Of a stretch of DNA of 11,956 bases, positions 1-5,792 are shown in pieces. The position numbers and the translations under genes are program-made. The notes below the pieces were generated by a model. The model saw only the letters and a list, made by a program, of their open reading frames with translations, ran no database searches and was not told the DNA's origin. Within the stretch, counting starts at the first letter, position 1; every line of letters starts with the position of its first letter. The stretch spans positions 1 through 11,956 of the forward strand of contig URRT01000049.1 in assembly GCA_900550355.1 (NCBI GenBank), written 5' to 3'. Source of the DNA: an uncultured Collinsella sp. (GTDB lineage: Bacteria; Actinomycetota; Coriobacteriia; Coriobacteriales; Coriobacteriaceae).

Positions 1-28
1 TGAAGTTGAACGTCAGATTGTCCAAATG

Positions 29-75
29 CGGCCCGCGCAGCGTCGAGCCGTTACGCGGTTCGTAGAACCGCGTAA
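29..75. repeat. Tandem hairpins downstream of lysS
   Basis: The sequence after the lysS stop codon holds two adjacent inverted repeats. The first is perfect: arms of 11 bases (TTACGCGGTTC / GAACCGCGTAA) around a 3-base loop, positions 51-75. The second, positions 29-50, pairs CGGCTCG with CGGGCCG (one G-U) around an 8-base loop. Neither is followed by a run of U on either strand, so they are not standard intrinsic terminators. They may end or stabilise the lysS transcript. The first 28 bases of the window hold nothing else I can recognise. Confidence 0.55.
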
Positions 76-79
76 CTAG

Positions 80-2044
80 TTAGTACATCTTTGCGCCGGC
101 GGGAATGGAAGCGTCGAGCTGGATCAGGTTGAGACGCTCCTCACCATCCTCCTCGTGGATAGCGCTGATGAGCATGCCGCAGCTGGGAATGCCCATCATC
201 TTGCGCGGAGGCAGGTTGGTGATGGCGAGCAGGGTCTTGCCGACCAGGTCCTCGGGCTCGTAGTACTCGTGAATGCCGGAAAGGATGGTGCGGTCGGTGC
301 CGGTACCGTCGTCGAGTGTAAAGTTCAGCAGCTTCTTGGACTTCTTGACGGCCTCGCATGCCTTGACCTTCACAGCGCGGAAATCGCTCTTGGAGAAGGT
401 ATCGAAGTCGACGAACTCCTCGAACAGCGGCTCAACGGCGATCTTGGAGTAATCGAGCGTGGGCTTAAGCGACGTAACGAACGGACTCGCGGCGTTGCCG
501 GCCTCGGCAGCCTTGGCGGCAGCGGCACCGGACTGGAAACCCTTCTCGGGCTTCATGTGCGGGAACAGCAGCACGTCGCGGATAGAAGCCTGGTTGGTGA
601 GCAGCATGACCACGCGGTCGATACCAATGCCAATGCCGCCCGCGGGAGGCATACCGTACTCGAGGGCGCGCACGTAGTCCTCGTCGTACTCCATGGCCTC
701 GTCGTCACCGCCGGCCTTCTCGGCCATCTGGGCGGCAAAGCGCTCGGCCTGGTCGACCGGGTCGTTGAGCTCGGAGAACGCGTTGGCGTACTCGTGACCG
801 GCAATAACCAGCTCAAAGCGGTGCGTCAGGCGTGGGTCGTCCTCAAAACGCTTGGCAAGCGGGCTGACCTCGATGGGGTAATCGCACACGAACGTCGGGT
901 TGACGATGGTGTCCTCGCCCAGCTCATCGTAAATCTCGGCGATGATCTTGCCAGCAGTCCACTCGGGCTTGATCTCCAGGCCCTTCTCGCGCGCGGCGGC
1001 AGCAAGCTCCTCGACTGGCGTGTCAATGGTGACCTGCTTGCCGAGCACGTCGGAGACGATGTCGGTCATGGGACGGCTGGCCCACTCACCAGAAAGGTCG
1101 ATGGTCTGGCCCTGGTACTCGATGACCTCGGGGTTGCCGATGGCCTTGTTGGCAGCCTTGATGACACCCTGGGCGAGTGCCTTCATGCCCTCGAGGTCGG
1201 AGAAGGCACGGTAGGCCTCCATCGTGGTGAACTCGGGGTTATGGGTAAGGTCCATGCCCTCGTTACGGAAGATGCGGCCGATCTCGAACACGCGCTCAAA
1301 ACCACCGACAATGCAGCGCTTGAGGTGCAGCTCGGTGGCAATACGCAGGTAGCACTCCTGATCGAGCGCGTTGAAGTGGGTAATGAACGGCTTGGCAGTA
1401 GCGCCGCCTTGGATGGTCTGCAGGATGGGGGTCTCGACCTCCATGTAGCCGTCGGACTCCATAAAGCGACGGAAGGTGGAGAGAATCTGCGAACGCTTAC
1501 GGAAGGTCTCGCGAACGTCGTCGTTGGCGATCAGGTCGACATAGCGCTGGCGATAGCGGGTCTCCTTGTCGGAAAGACCGTGGAACTTCTCGGGCAGCGG
1601 ACGAACGGCCTTGGCAAGCAGGGTCGCGCTCTTAGGGGCAACGGAAAGCTGGCCACGCTGGGTGCGCACGACCACGCCGGTCACGCCCAGGATGTCGCCC
1701 AGGTCGAGGGCCTTGAGCGTACTCCAGGCAGCCTCGTCCATGTCGTTGATGCGGCAGAACAGCTGAATCTCGGCAGTCGCATCGCGCACGACGATGAACA
1801 TGATCTTGCCCTGACCGCGCTTGGCGACCACACGGCCAGCGATCTTCACGACGTCCTCGGTGTCCTCGCCATCGGCAAGCTCGGCGTACTTAGCCTCGAT
1901 ATCGGCGACGTAGTCCTCAAGCTCAGAGTGCTCGGGATAGGGGTTCTGGCCCGCCTCGAACAGGGCGGCGCGCTTGGCCAGGCGGGTGGCGCGCTCGTCG
2001 TTGAGCGTCGATGCCTGATCGGCGGCGTTCTGGTTCTCTGCCAT
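80..2044 (-). CDS. lysS: Lysyl-tRNA synthetase, class II, with C-terminal Trbp111/MetRS-type tRNA-binding domain
   Basis: This enzyme charges tRNA-Lys with lysine in the cytosol. The 654-residue protein begins with a helical segment and an OB-fold anticodon-binding domain (about residues 64-145), followed by the class II catalytic core. Motif 2 is at 253-278 (FEIGRIFRNEG, then HNPEFTTMEAY) and motif 3 at 470-482 (GIGIGIDRVVMLL). Typical bacterial LysRS ends soon after the matching IRDVLLFPHMKPE (488-500). Here an Ala-rich linker (about 503-525) leads to an extra domain at about 541-654 with SGIHEYYEPEDLVGK and NLPPRKMMGIPSCGM, which is the EMAPII/Trbp111 fold usually found at the MetRS C-terminus. 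The ATG is preceded by AGGAG at a 7-base distance (2052-2056). The gene follows greA, with only 79 bases between them, and a terminator-like hairpin lies in that gap. The identity is secure; the domain order is unusual. Confidence 0.97.
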   Translation of the reverse strand: MAENQNAADQASTLNDERATRLAKRAALFEAGQNPYPEHSELEDYVADIEAKYAELADGEDTEDVVKIAGRVVAKRGQGKIMFIVVRDATAEIQLFCRINDMDEAAWSTLKALDLGDILGVTGVVVRTQRGQLSVAPKSATLLAKAVRPLPEKFHGLSDKETRYRQRYVDLIANDDVRETFRKRSQILSTFRRFMESDGYMEVETPILQTIQGGATAKPFITHFNALDQECYLRIATELHLKRCIVGGFERVFEIGRIFRNEGMDLTHNPEFTTMEAYRAFSDLEGMKALAQGVIKAANKAIGNPEVIEYQGQTIDLSGEWASRPMTDIVSDVLGKQVTIDTPVEELAAAAREKGLEIKPEWTAGKIIAEIYDELGEDTIVNPTFVCDYPIEVSPLAKRFEDDPRLTHRFELVIAGHEYANAFSELNDPVDQAERFAAQMAEKAGGDDEAMEYDEDYVRALEYGMPPAGGIGIGIDRVVMLLTNQASIRDVLLFPHMKPEKGFQSGAAAAKAAEAGNAASPFVTSLKPTLDYSKIAVEPLFEEFVDFDTFSKSDFRAVKVKACEAVKKSKKLLNFTLDDGTGTDRTILSGIHEYYEPEDLVGKTLLAITNLPPRKMMGIPSCGMLISAIHEEDGEERLNLIQLDASIPAGAKMY

Positions 2045-2062
2045 AAGTTAGCTCCTCAAACT

Positions 2063-2095
2063 AAAACGCTCCCCAGGATTCGGTCCCAGGGAGCG
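2063..2095 (-). terminator. Terminator-like hairpin between greA and lysS
   Basis: On the minus strand, CGCTCCC and GGGAGCG (2089-2095 and 2067-2073) form a 7-bp stem, with 3 more pairs possible inside around a short loop. TTTT follows at 2066-2063, then AG and TTTG. It starts 28 bases after the greA stop and its U-tract ends only 6 bases before the lysS AGGAG. It may be the greA terminator, or a partial terminator or attenuator that sets lysS read-through. Confidence 0.7.
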
Positions 2096-2123
2096 AAAAC
2101 ATACCTTTACGCGGGACCGTGGT

Positions 2124-2594
2124 CTAGCGTGCGATCTTGGCGATGGTGTAGACGCGAGTCTTGCCGGAAGGCGTAACGACCTCGACGGAGTCGCCCTCGC
2201 CGTGACCAATGATGGCGTGACCGACCGGAGACTCGTTGGAGATCTTGTGCTCGAGCGAGTTGGTCTCGGTGGTACCGACGAGCGTGACTTCCATGACCTC
2301 GCCGTTGGGATCAATCAGCGAAACGGTGGAACCGATGGAGACGGTCAGGTCGCCCGTGGTGGCAGCAACCTGAGCGTTGGCGAGGATGGCCTGGATCTCG
2401 GCAATACGAGCGGCGTTCTGGGCCTGCTTGTCCTTAGCGGCGTCGTACTCGGAGTTCTCCGAAAGGTCGCCGAACGCGCGGGCTTCCTTGATGTCCTCGA
2501 CGATCTCCTTGGCGTAATCGCCCTCACGCCAGGCGAGCTCCTCGACGAGCTTCTGGCGGCCCTCAGCGGTCAGTACGATCTGGCTTGCGTCCAT
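2124..2594 (-). CDS. greA: Transcription elongation factor GreA
   Basis: GreA enters the RNA polymerase secondary channel and stimulates cleavage of the 3' end of RNA in backtracked complexes. The chosen product has 156 residues, the usual family length. The N-terminal coiled coil carries the tip motif GDLSENSEY (residues 42-50) with the two acidic residues D43 and E46 that coordinate the catalytic magnesium. The C-terminal FKBP-like domain carries SPVGHAIIGHGEGD. The open frame extends ten codons further upstream, but the ATG at 2594 has GGGGAG at an 8-base distance and matches the family start (MDASQIVLTAEG). It lies between tatA and lysS. A perfect TTGACA lies upstream but lacks a matching -10 box, so its promoter is uncertain and read-through from tatA is possible. 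Confidence 0.96.
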   Translation of the reverse strand: MDASQIVLTAEGRQKLVEELAWREGDYAKEIVEDIKEARAFGDLSENSEYDAAKDKQAQNAARIAEIQAILANAQVAATTGDLTVSIGSTVSLIDPNGEVMEVTLVGTTETNSLEHKISNESPVGHAIIGHGEGDSVEVVTPSGKTRVYTIAKIAR

Positions 2595-2602
2595 ACGGAT
2601 AT

Positions 2603-2608
2603 CTCCCC
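2603..2608 (-). promoter_or_regulatory. Ribosome binding site deciding the greA start
   Basis: GGGGAG on the minus strand, 8 bases before the ATG at 2594. It supports this start over the in-frame start 30 bases upstream. Confidence 0.75.
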
Positions 2609-2640
2609 AACTCTGATCAAACAATCAACTGTCAACAAAA

Positions 2641-2675
2641 CGAAAAAGACCGGCTAGCCTGCGGGCAAGCCGGTC
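2641..2675 (-). terminator. Intrinsic terminator after tatA
   Basis: GACCGGCT (2675-2668) pairs perfectly with AGCCGGTC (2655-2648) around a 12-base loop. The minus strand then reads TTTTTCG and further T-rich sequence. It starts 25 bases beyond the tatA stop codon and separates tatA from greA. Confidence 0.88.
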
Positions 2676-2700
2676 AGGTGCTCACCCCAAAGGGATGGGA

Positions 2701-2976
2701 CTACTCTGCGTCCGCGTCGCTGTCCTCTGCCTGCTTCTTCTTGGCAGCAGCGAGCTTGGCCTCGAGCTCAGCGATCTCCTTGTCCTCCTCGGACTGCTCG
2801 ACCACGACCTCCTCGGCCTGCTTGGTCTCGGCATTATCGTCGCCCTCCATACCCTCGCGGATATTCTTGACGGTAGAGCCGAGGGACTTGCCGAGCTTCG
2901 GCAGGTTCTTGGGCCCGAAGATAATCAGGACAACGACGAGAATAATGATGAGCTCAGGAGCCCTCAGTCCAAACAT
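2701..2976 (-). CDS. tatA: Twin-arginine translocase subunit TatA
   Basis: TatA forms the membrane pore component of the twin-arginine pathway, which exports folded proteins with an RR signal peptide. The 91-residue product starts with the family signature: a short N-terminal region (MFGLRAPEL), one transmembrane helix (about residues 8-20, IIILVVVLIIF), the GPKNLPKLG hinge (21-29) and an amphipathic helix (about 30-44). It ends with a highly charged tail rich in Glu, Lys and Ala (about 50-91), probably helical. The open frame runs further upstream, but GGAGGT stands 4 bases before this ATG and the family alignment fixes it. No tatC or tatB is in the window, and TatA alone is common where the other subunits lie elsewhere. 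It has its own promoter and terminator. TatB-like paralogues are the only alternative; the short length and FG hinge favour TatA. Confidence 0.95.
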   Translation of the reverse strand: MFGLRAPELIIILVVVLIIFGPKNLPKLGKSLGSTVKNIREGMEGDDNAETKQAEEVVVEQSEEDKEIAELEAKLAAAKKKQAEDSDADAE

Positions 2977-2980
2977 GTAG

Positions 2981-2986
2981 ACCTCC
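2981..2986 (-). promoter_or_regulatory. Ribosome binding site deciding the tatA start
   Basis: GGAGGT on the minus strand, only 4 bases from the ATG at 2976. It sets the start well inside the longer open frame, which runs up to 3159 through the tRNA gene. Confidence 0.75.
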
Positions 2987-3012
2987 ACAGTACAGCGAGA
3001 CAAGCTCGAATG

Positions 3013-3041
3013 AGTATACCGCGGGTATCGCGGTATCACAA
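3013..3041 (-). promoter_or_regulatory. tatA promoter with inverted-repeat spacer
   Basis: On the minus strand, TTGTGA (3041-3036), a 17-base spacer and TATACT (3018-3013) fit a vegetative sigma factor promoter (4/6 and 5/6 matches). Transcription would start near 3006, about 30 bases before the tatA ATG. A perfect 8-bp inverted repeat (ATACCGCG, 5 bases, CGCGGTAT; 3016-3036) fills the spacer and touches both boxes, like a repressor operator. The promoter begins 9 bases after the tRNA terminator U-tract. Confidence 0.7.
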
Positions 3042-3049
3042 CACTAGCT

Positions 3050-3078
3050 AAAAAAAGGGACCGCAAGAAGCGGTCCCT
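3050..3078 (-). terminator. Intrinsic terminator of the tRNA-Pro gene
   Basis: AGGGACCGC (3078-3070) and GCGGTCCCT (3064-3056) form a perfect 9-bp stem with a 5-base loop. Seven T residues follow on the minus strand (3056-3050, the first shared with the last stem pair). It lies 10 bases after the encoded CCA of the tRNA. Confidence 0.95.
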
Positions 3079-3088
3079 CCTCATGCTC

Positions 3089-3165
3089 TGGTCGGGTTGA
3101 CTGGATTTGAACCAGCGACCCCTGCGTCCCGAACGCAGTGCTCTACCAAACTGAGCCACAACCCG
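3089..3165 (-). tRNA. tRNA-Pro, anticodon CGG
   Basis: The 77-base minus-strand gene folds into a complete cloverleaf. The acceptor stem CGGGTTG/CAACCCG has 7 perfect pairs, followed by A73 and an encoded CCA. The D arm is GCTC/GAGC. The anticodon stem CTGCG/CGCAG encloses the loop TTCGGGA, giving anticodon CGG (plus positions 3129-3131), which reads CCG proline codons. The variable loop has 5 bases, and the T arm GCTGG-TTCAAAT-CCAGT has one G-U pair. The C1-G72 pair is typical of bacterial tRNA-Pro. It stands alone between ispE and tatA with its own terminator. A TATAGT box at 3173-3178 may be its -10, but no convincing -35 is visible, so it may be cotranscribed with ispE. Confidence 0.97.
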
Positions 3166-3214
3166 TTAGCTCGACTATAGTAACAAAGATTTTCGCCGCA
3201 TGCTAGGGAAATTT

Positions 3215-4111
3215 TTATTTCTTTGGCACTTCGACGCGAACCGTGTTGGGAATGAGCTCCGTCGTGCAGGCCCACCAGCCGTTTTGCTGGGCAGCGTCGG
3301 CAAGCCTTTCGGCCGTGGCGGCGGTGTCGCAAATGGCAAACGAGCAGGCACCCGATCCGCACACATCTACAGCAACGGTTCCGTCCTGTTTACGCAGCCA
3401 ATCGAGAACCGTTTGAATCTGCGGCTCCATCTGTGCGGAAATGACACCCAAGTTGTTATGGATGAGCGCATATGCCGTCTCGGCATCACCAGCACGCAAG
3501 GCAGAAGCTATCGCGCCGGGCTTGTCCGCAGGCACCGGGGCCTCGTCAAAACGTCGATAGGCCTCAATTGTCGAAACGCTCGCCTCACGCGGCTTAACCA
3601 GCACGACGGGCGTCACGGGCAGCGCGGGGTACTCAGTTGCCAGCACGTCTCCCCCACCTACGTAGAACGCAGGACTCGCGTGCAAAAAGAACGGGACGTC
3701 AGCACCAATGCCCCGCGCAATGTCGTCGAGCGCTGGGTCGGTGCGATCAATGCCCCAGAGCTCCGCCAAGGCGACAATGACCGCGGCCGCATCCGTCGAG
3801 GGGCCGCCCAAGCCGGCGCACAATGGAATGCGCTTCTCAATCGTCACGCAGATGTTTGCCTCGCGACCATAATGCTCGGCCATAGCAACCGCAGCCCGAT
3901 ACGCCGTATTCTTTTGCATGGGAAAATCTGATGCCGGAACCGTCTGGACGGTCAGCGCCTGCGCCGGCGTGACCGTCACGGTATCGGAAAGACCGACGGC
4001 TGCCATCAGGGAATCGACCCTGTGGTAGCCGCGGTCATCGCGCTCGGTATGAACCCCCAGGTAGAGGTTAATCTTTGCCGGCGCGGAAAGAGTCAGGGAC
4101 CGATCGGTCAC
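3215..4111 (-). CDS. ispE: 4-diphosphocytidyl-2-C-methyl-D-erythritol kinase
   Basis: IspE phosphorylates the 2-hydroxyl of CDP-methylerythritol with ATP, the fourth step of the MEP isoprenoid pathway. The 298-residue GHMP kinase shows SAPAKINLYLGV near the N-terminus (catalytic Lys13), RGYHRVDSL (substrate loop, His30), the ATP-binding loop PLCAGLGGPSTDAA (96-109), GADVPFF (136-142, catalytic Asp138) and the C-terminal GSGACSF motif (252-258). Length fits the family. The start is GTG at 4111, two bases after the veg stop codon. AGGAG (4124-4120) lies inside the 3' end of veg, 8 bases away, so the two are probably translationally coupled. The veg-ispE order is familiar from Firmicutes, where rsmA often precedes them; rsmA is not here. 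Confidence 0.96.
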   Translation of the reverse strand: MTDRSLTLSAPAKINLYLGVHTERDDRGYHRVDSLMAAVGLSDTVTVTPAQALTVQTVPASDFPMQKNTAYRAAVAMAEHYGREANICVTIEKRIPLCAGLGGPSTDAAAVIVALAELWGIDRTDPALDDIARGIGADVPFFLHASPAFYVGGGDVLATEYPALPVTPVVLVKPREASVSTIEAYRRFDEAPVPADKPGAIASALRAGDAETAYALIHNNLGVISAQMEPQIQTVLDWLRKQDGTVAVDVCGSGACSFAICDTAATAERLADAAQQNGWWACTTELIPNTVRVEVPKK

Positions 4112-4113
4112 CG

Positions 4114-4410
4114 TTAGTGCTCCTCGAGCTGATTGCCGAGCGGGGTAAAGATATGCTCGCCGCTCTCGGGGTCGAACAGCTCGACCTGACCGGTGAGGAC
4201 ATCGATATACTGGTAGGACTGACGCGACTTGCGGCCACGACGCTCGTCAACCTCGACAATGAAGACGGCGGGGTGGACGCTCTTGATGGTGCCCATGCGC
4301 TCGACAACGCGGGTGCGGCCCATGTTGGCCTTCACCTTAACGCGATCGCCCACCATATCGGTCAGCTTCTCGTGGATGTCGTCGACGTGATTGACTTCCA
4401 TCTCTTCCAT
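4114..4410 (-). CDS. veg: Veg family protein
   Basis: Veg is a small protein of the DUF1021 family, known from Bacillus as highly transcribed and linked to biofilm matrix expression; its biochemistry is not settled. The 98-residue product shows the family pattern: a basic stretch RVKVKANMGRTRVVERMG, then PAVFIVEVDE, then SYQYIDVLTGQVEL. It predicts a small beta-barrel. The open frame can start 24 bases earlier at TTG, but that codon has no ribosome binding site; the ATG at 4410 has GGAGG at an 8-base distance. It leads the veg-ispE pair with its own promoter and a leader hairpin. The C-terminal tail (FDPESGEHIFTPLGNQLEEH) goes beyond the Bacillus protein and is acidic. Confidence 0.85.
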   Translation of the reverse strand: MEEMEVNHVDDIHEKLTDMVGDRVKVKANMGRTRVVERMGTIKSVHPAVFIVEVDERRGRKSRQSYQYIDVLTGQVELFDPESGEHIFTPLGNQLEEH

Positions 4411-4418
4411 GAACAGGG

Positions 4419-4423
4419 CCTCC
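4419..4423 (-). promoter_or_regulatory. Ribosome binding site deciding the veg start
   Basis: GGAGG, 8 bases before the ATG at 4410. It lies downstream of the alternative TTG start at 4434, which argues against that start. Confidence 0.75.
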
Positions 4424-4437
4424 AGAAGGTGCAATTC

Positions 4438-4457
4438 AAAAAGGGGATAATACCCCT
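4438..4457 (-). promoter_or_regulatory. Terminator-like hairpin in the veg leader
   Basis: On the minus strand AGGGG (4457-4453) pairs with CCCCT (4446-4442) around a 6-base loop, followed by TTTTT (4442-4438, overlapping the last stem base). It lies between the predicted transcription start and the veg ribosome binding site. With a 5-bp stem it would be a weak terminator and could act as an attenuator or pause site. Confidence 0.5.
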
Positions 4458-4477
4458 AAGATAGACAAAACTCTAAT

Positions 4478-4507
4478 ACTATAGCACCCTGCTGCCGTCA
4501 TACGCAA
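4478..4507 (-). promoter_or_regulatory. veg-ispE promoter
   Basis: Minus strand TTGCGT (4507-4502), an 18-base spacer ending in TGC, and TATAGT (4483-4478, 5/6 match). The TGn before the -10 box makes it an extended -10 promoter. The predicted start is near 4471, giving a leader of about 60 bases that includes the hairpin at 4438-4457. Confidence 0.65.
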
Positions 4508-4542
4508 GTAGCTAAATAAGCCCCGTCCCAAATTGACTACTT
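4506..4542. repeat. Imperfect inverted repeat between dtd and veg
   Basis: AAGTAG and CTACTT form the outer arms (4506-4511 and 4537-4542), with a few weaker pairs further in. The right-hand end is 12 bases from the dtd stop. The minus strand inside reads GGGACGGGGCTTATTT. It could be a weak dtd terminator; its left arm overlaps the veg -35 box. Confidence 0.35.
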
Positions 4543-4553
4543 AACCGCGTAAC

Positions 4554-5000
4554 CTAAAGGTTGTCGGTGTCCAAGACGATGGTGAATGGGCCGTCGTTGA
4601 CCAAGTCGACTTTCATATCGGCGCCAAAGATGCCGTGCGCCACGTGTTCGACGTCTTGGCGAACGAGCGTCAGGAAGTACTCGTAGAGCTCGTTGGCGAC
4701 ATCGGGGGCGCCGGCATCCGTAAACGATGGGCGGCGGCCGTGACGGCAATCGGCGAACAACGTGAACTGCGACACCACGAGCACCTCGCCGTCGACATCG
4801 GCCAGTGCCAAGTTGGTCTTGCCGTTCTCGTCCTCGTTAATGCGCAAGCCCCGGAGCTTGCCCCACAGCTTGTCGGCCTCGGCACGCGTATCGCCATGGC
4901 CCACACCCAGCAGCACCAGGTAGCCTCGTCCAATGCGGCCCACGCACTCGCCATCGACCGTCACGCCGGCGTTGAGTACGCGCTGCACCACCGCACGCAC
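4554..5000 (-). CDS. dtd: D-aminoacyl-tRNA deacylase
   Basis: Dtd hydrolyses D-amino acids from mischarged tRNAs, and also glycine from tRNA-Ala, keeping translation homochiral. The 148-residue product has the family length. It begins MRAVVQRV, carries SQFTLFAD (77-84) with GRRPSF (88-93), and ends with the NDGPFT motif (135-140), whose Gly137-Pro138 is the cross-subunit cis-proline pair that reads chirality in the dimer. The start is GTG at 5000, three bases after the rdgB stop codon; AGGAG inside the last rdgB codons lies 8 bases away. This tight spacing indicates translational coupling and places dtd last in the murE-to-dtd group. No strong terminator follows. Confidence 0.96.
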   Translation of the reverse strand: MRAVVQRVLNAGVTVDGECVGRIGRGYLVLLGVGHGDTRAEADKLWGKLRGLRINEDENGKTNLALADVDGEVLVVSQFTLFADCRHGRRPSFTDAGAPDVANELYEYFLTLVRQDVEHVAHGIFGADMKVDLVNDGPFTIVLDTDNL

Positions 5001-5003
5001 GGC

Positions 5004-5645
5004 CTACTCCTCGCCCGTCAGTTTGGCGGATAGGTGCTCGAGCGCATGGAATCGATGGCTGATGGCGTTCTTCTCGTCCGCCGTCAGCTCGGCCATGGTC
5101 TTGCCCGGCGTGTCGACCGGCAGGAACAGCGGGTCGTAGCCAAAGCCGTGATCGCCGCGGCCCTCGTGTGCGATAGTGCCCTCGCAGGCGCCCTCACCAT
5201 AGGTGACCAAACCGTCCGTGTCGATGAGCGCAACGACGCTCATAAAACGCGCGGTGCGATCCTCGTCTGCCACGCCTTCCAGGTTAACGAGCAGCTTGGC
5301 GTTGTTGGCGGCATCGTCGCCATGCACGCCCGCATAGCGTGCGCTATACACGCCCGGCTCGCCGTCCAAGGCATCAACGACCAAGCCCGAATCATCGGCA
5401 ATGGCCATGAGCCCCGTCTCTTCGACGGCAGCCTGCGCCTTGATGATGGCGTTCTCCAAAAACGTCGTGCCGTTTTCCTCGGGGTCCTCAAAATCGCCCA
5501 GCTGACCGAGCGCCACAAAGCGTACCTCGGGCATGACCTTGCCCAAAATGGCCTCAATCTCGGTGAGCTTATGGGCGTTGCCGGTTGCCACGACGATGGT
5601 CGCCGCCGGGTCGAGGGTGTCGATGTCAATCTTCTCAAGTGCCAT
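5004..5645 (-). CDS. rdgB: dITP/XTP pyrophosphatase, RdgB/HAM1 family
   Basis: This enzyme hydrolyses non-canonical purine nucleoside triphosphates (dITP, ITP, XTP) to monophosphates, keeping deaminated purines out of DNA and RNA. The 213-residue product shows VVATGNAHKLTEI (substrate and phosphate contacts T21, N23, K26), DDSGLVVDALDGEPG (84-98, with the acidic DD), GFGYDPLF (167-174) and SHR (196-198). The open frame extends 24 codons upstream, but the ATG at 5645 has AAGGAGG 6 bases away and fits the family N-terminus. It follows rph, as in many Actinomycetota where murI, rph and rdgB are grouped, but a 145-base gap with a terminator-like hairpin separates them. It overlaps closely with dtd downstream. 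Confidence 0.96.
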   Translation of the reverse strand: MALEKIDIDTLDPAATIVVATGNAHKLTEIEAILGKVMPEVRFVALGQLGDFEDPEENGTTFLENAIIKAQAAVEETGLMAIADDSGLVVDALDGEPGVYSARYAGVHGDDAANNAKLLVNLEGVADEDRTARFMSVVALIDTDGLVTYGEGACEGTIAHEGRGDHGFGYDPLFLPVDTPGKTMAELTADEKNAISHRFHALEHLSAKLTGEE

Positions 5646-5651
5646 AGCTGG

Positions 5652-5658
5652 CCTCCTT
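5652..5658 (-). promoter_or_regulatory. Ribosome binding site deciding the rdgB start
   Basis: AAGGAGG, 6 bases before the ATG at 5645; the upstream in-frame start at 5717 is therefore unlikely. Confidence 0.8.
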
Positions 5659-5760
5659 GTCTCTATAGCAATGCCGTGTTGAGGACGACGAGGACCTCGG
5701 CCTCTCTCCCCTCTCAATCAACGGCAGTCTTATACTTCGACGTTTTCCCAGATAAAACCT

Positions 5761-5792
5761 ACCAAAATAAACCTGTCCCCATTTGGCAGGTT
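5761..5792 (-). terminator. Hairpin with U-tract overlapping the rph stop codon
   Basis: On the minus strand AACCTGCC (5792-5785) pairs with GGT/GACAGGTT-type sequence at 5777-5770 (8 pairs, one G-U) around a 7-base loop, followed by TATTTTGG. The left arm includes two bases of the rph stop codon. It looks like a weak intrinsic terminator inside the operon and may lower rdgB-dtd transcription. The rest of the gap to rdgB (5646-5760) holds a TATAAG box at 5729-5734 without a good -35 and a purine-rich stretch. Confidence 0.5.

Noticed and set aside
2..79. Open minus-strand frame of about 26 codons after lysS, running to the window edge
   Set aside because: It has no start codon with a ribosome binding site, covers two hairpins, and is too short to judge.
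155..2176. 673-codon open frame on the plus strand across lysS
   Set aside because: It is antisense to a certain lysS. GC-rich codon use leaves few stops in this frame, and its Leu/Gly/Val-rich translation shows no family motif.
2630..2635. Perfect TTGACA upstream of greA on the minus strand
   Set aside because: No -10 box lies 16-18 bases downstream; the expected place overlaps the greA ribosome binding site (AGTTGG). Not called as a promoter.
3173..3178. TATAGT box just upstream of the tRNA-Pro gene
   Set aside because: It would be a fair -10, but no -35 at 16-18 bases is recognisable, so it is mentioned only under the tRNA.
5729..5757. Possible rdgB promoter with TATAAG
   Set aside because: The -10 is good but the base stretch at the -35 distance (TTTTAT) fits poorly, so evidence is insufficient.
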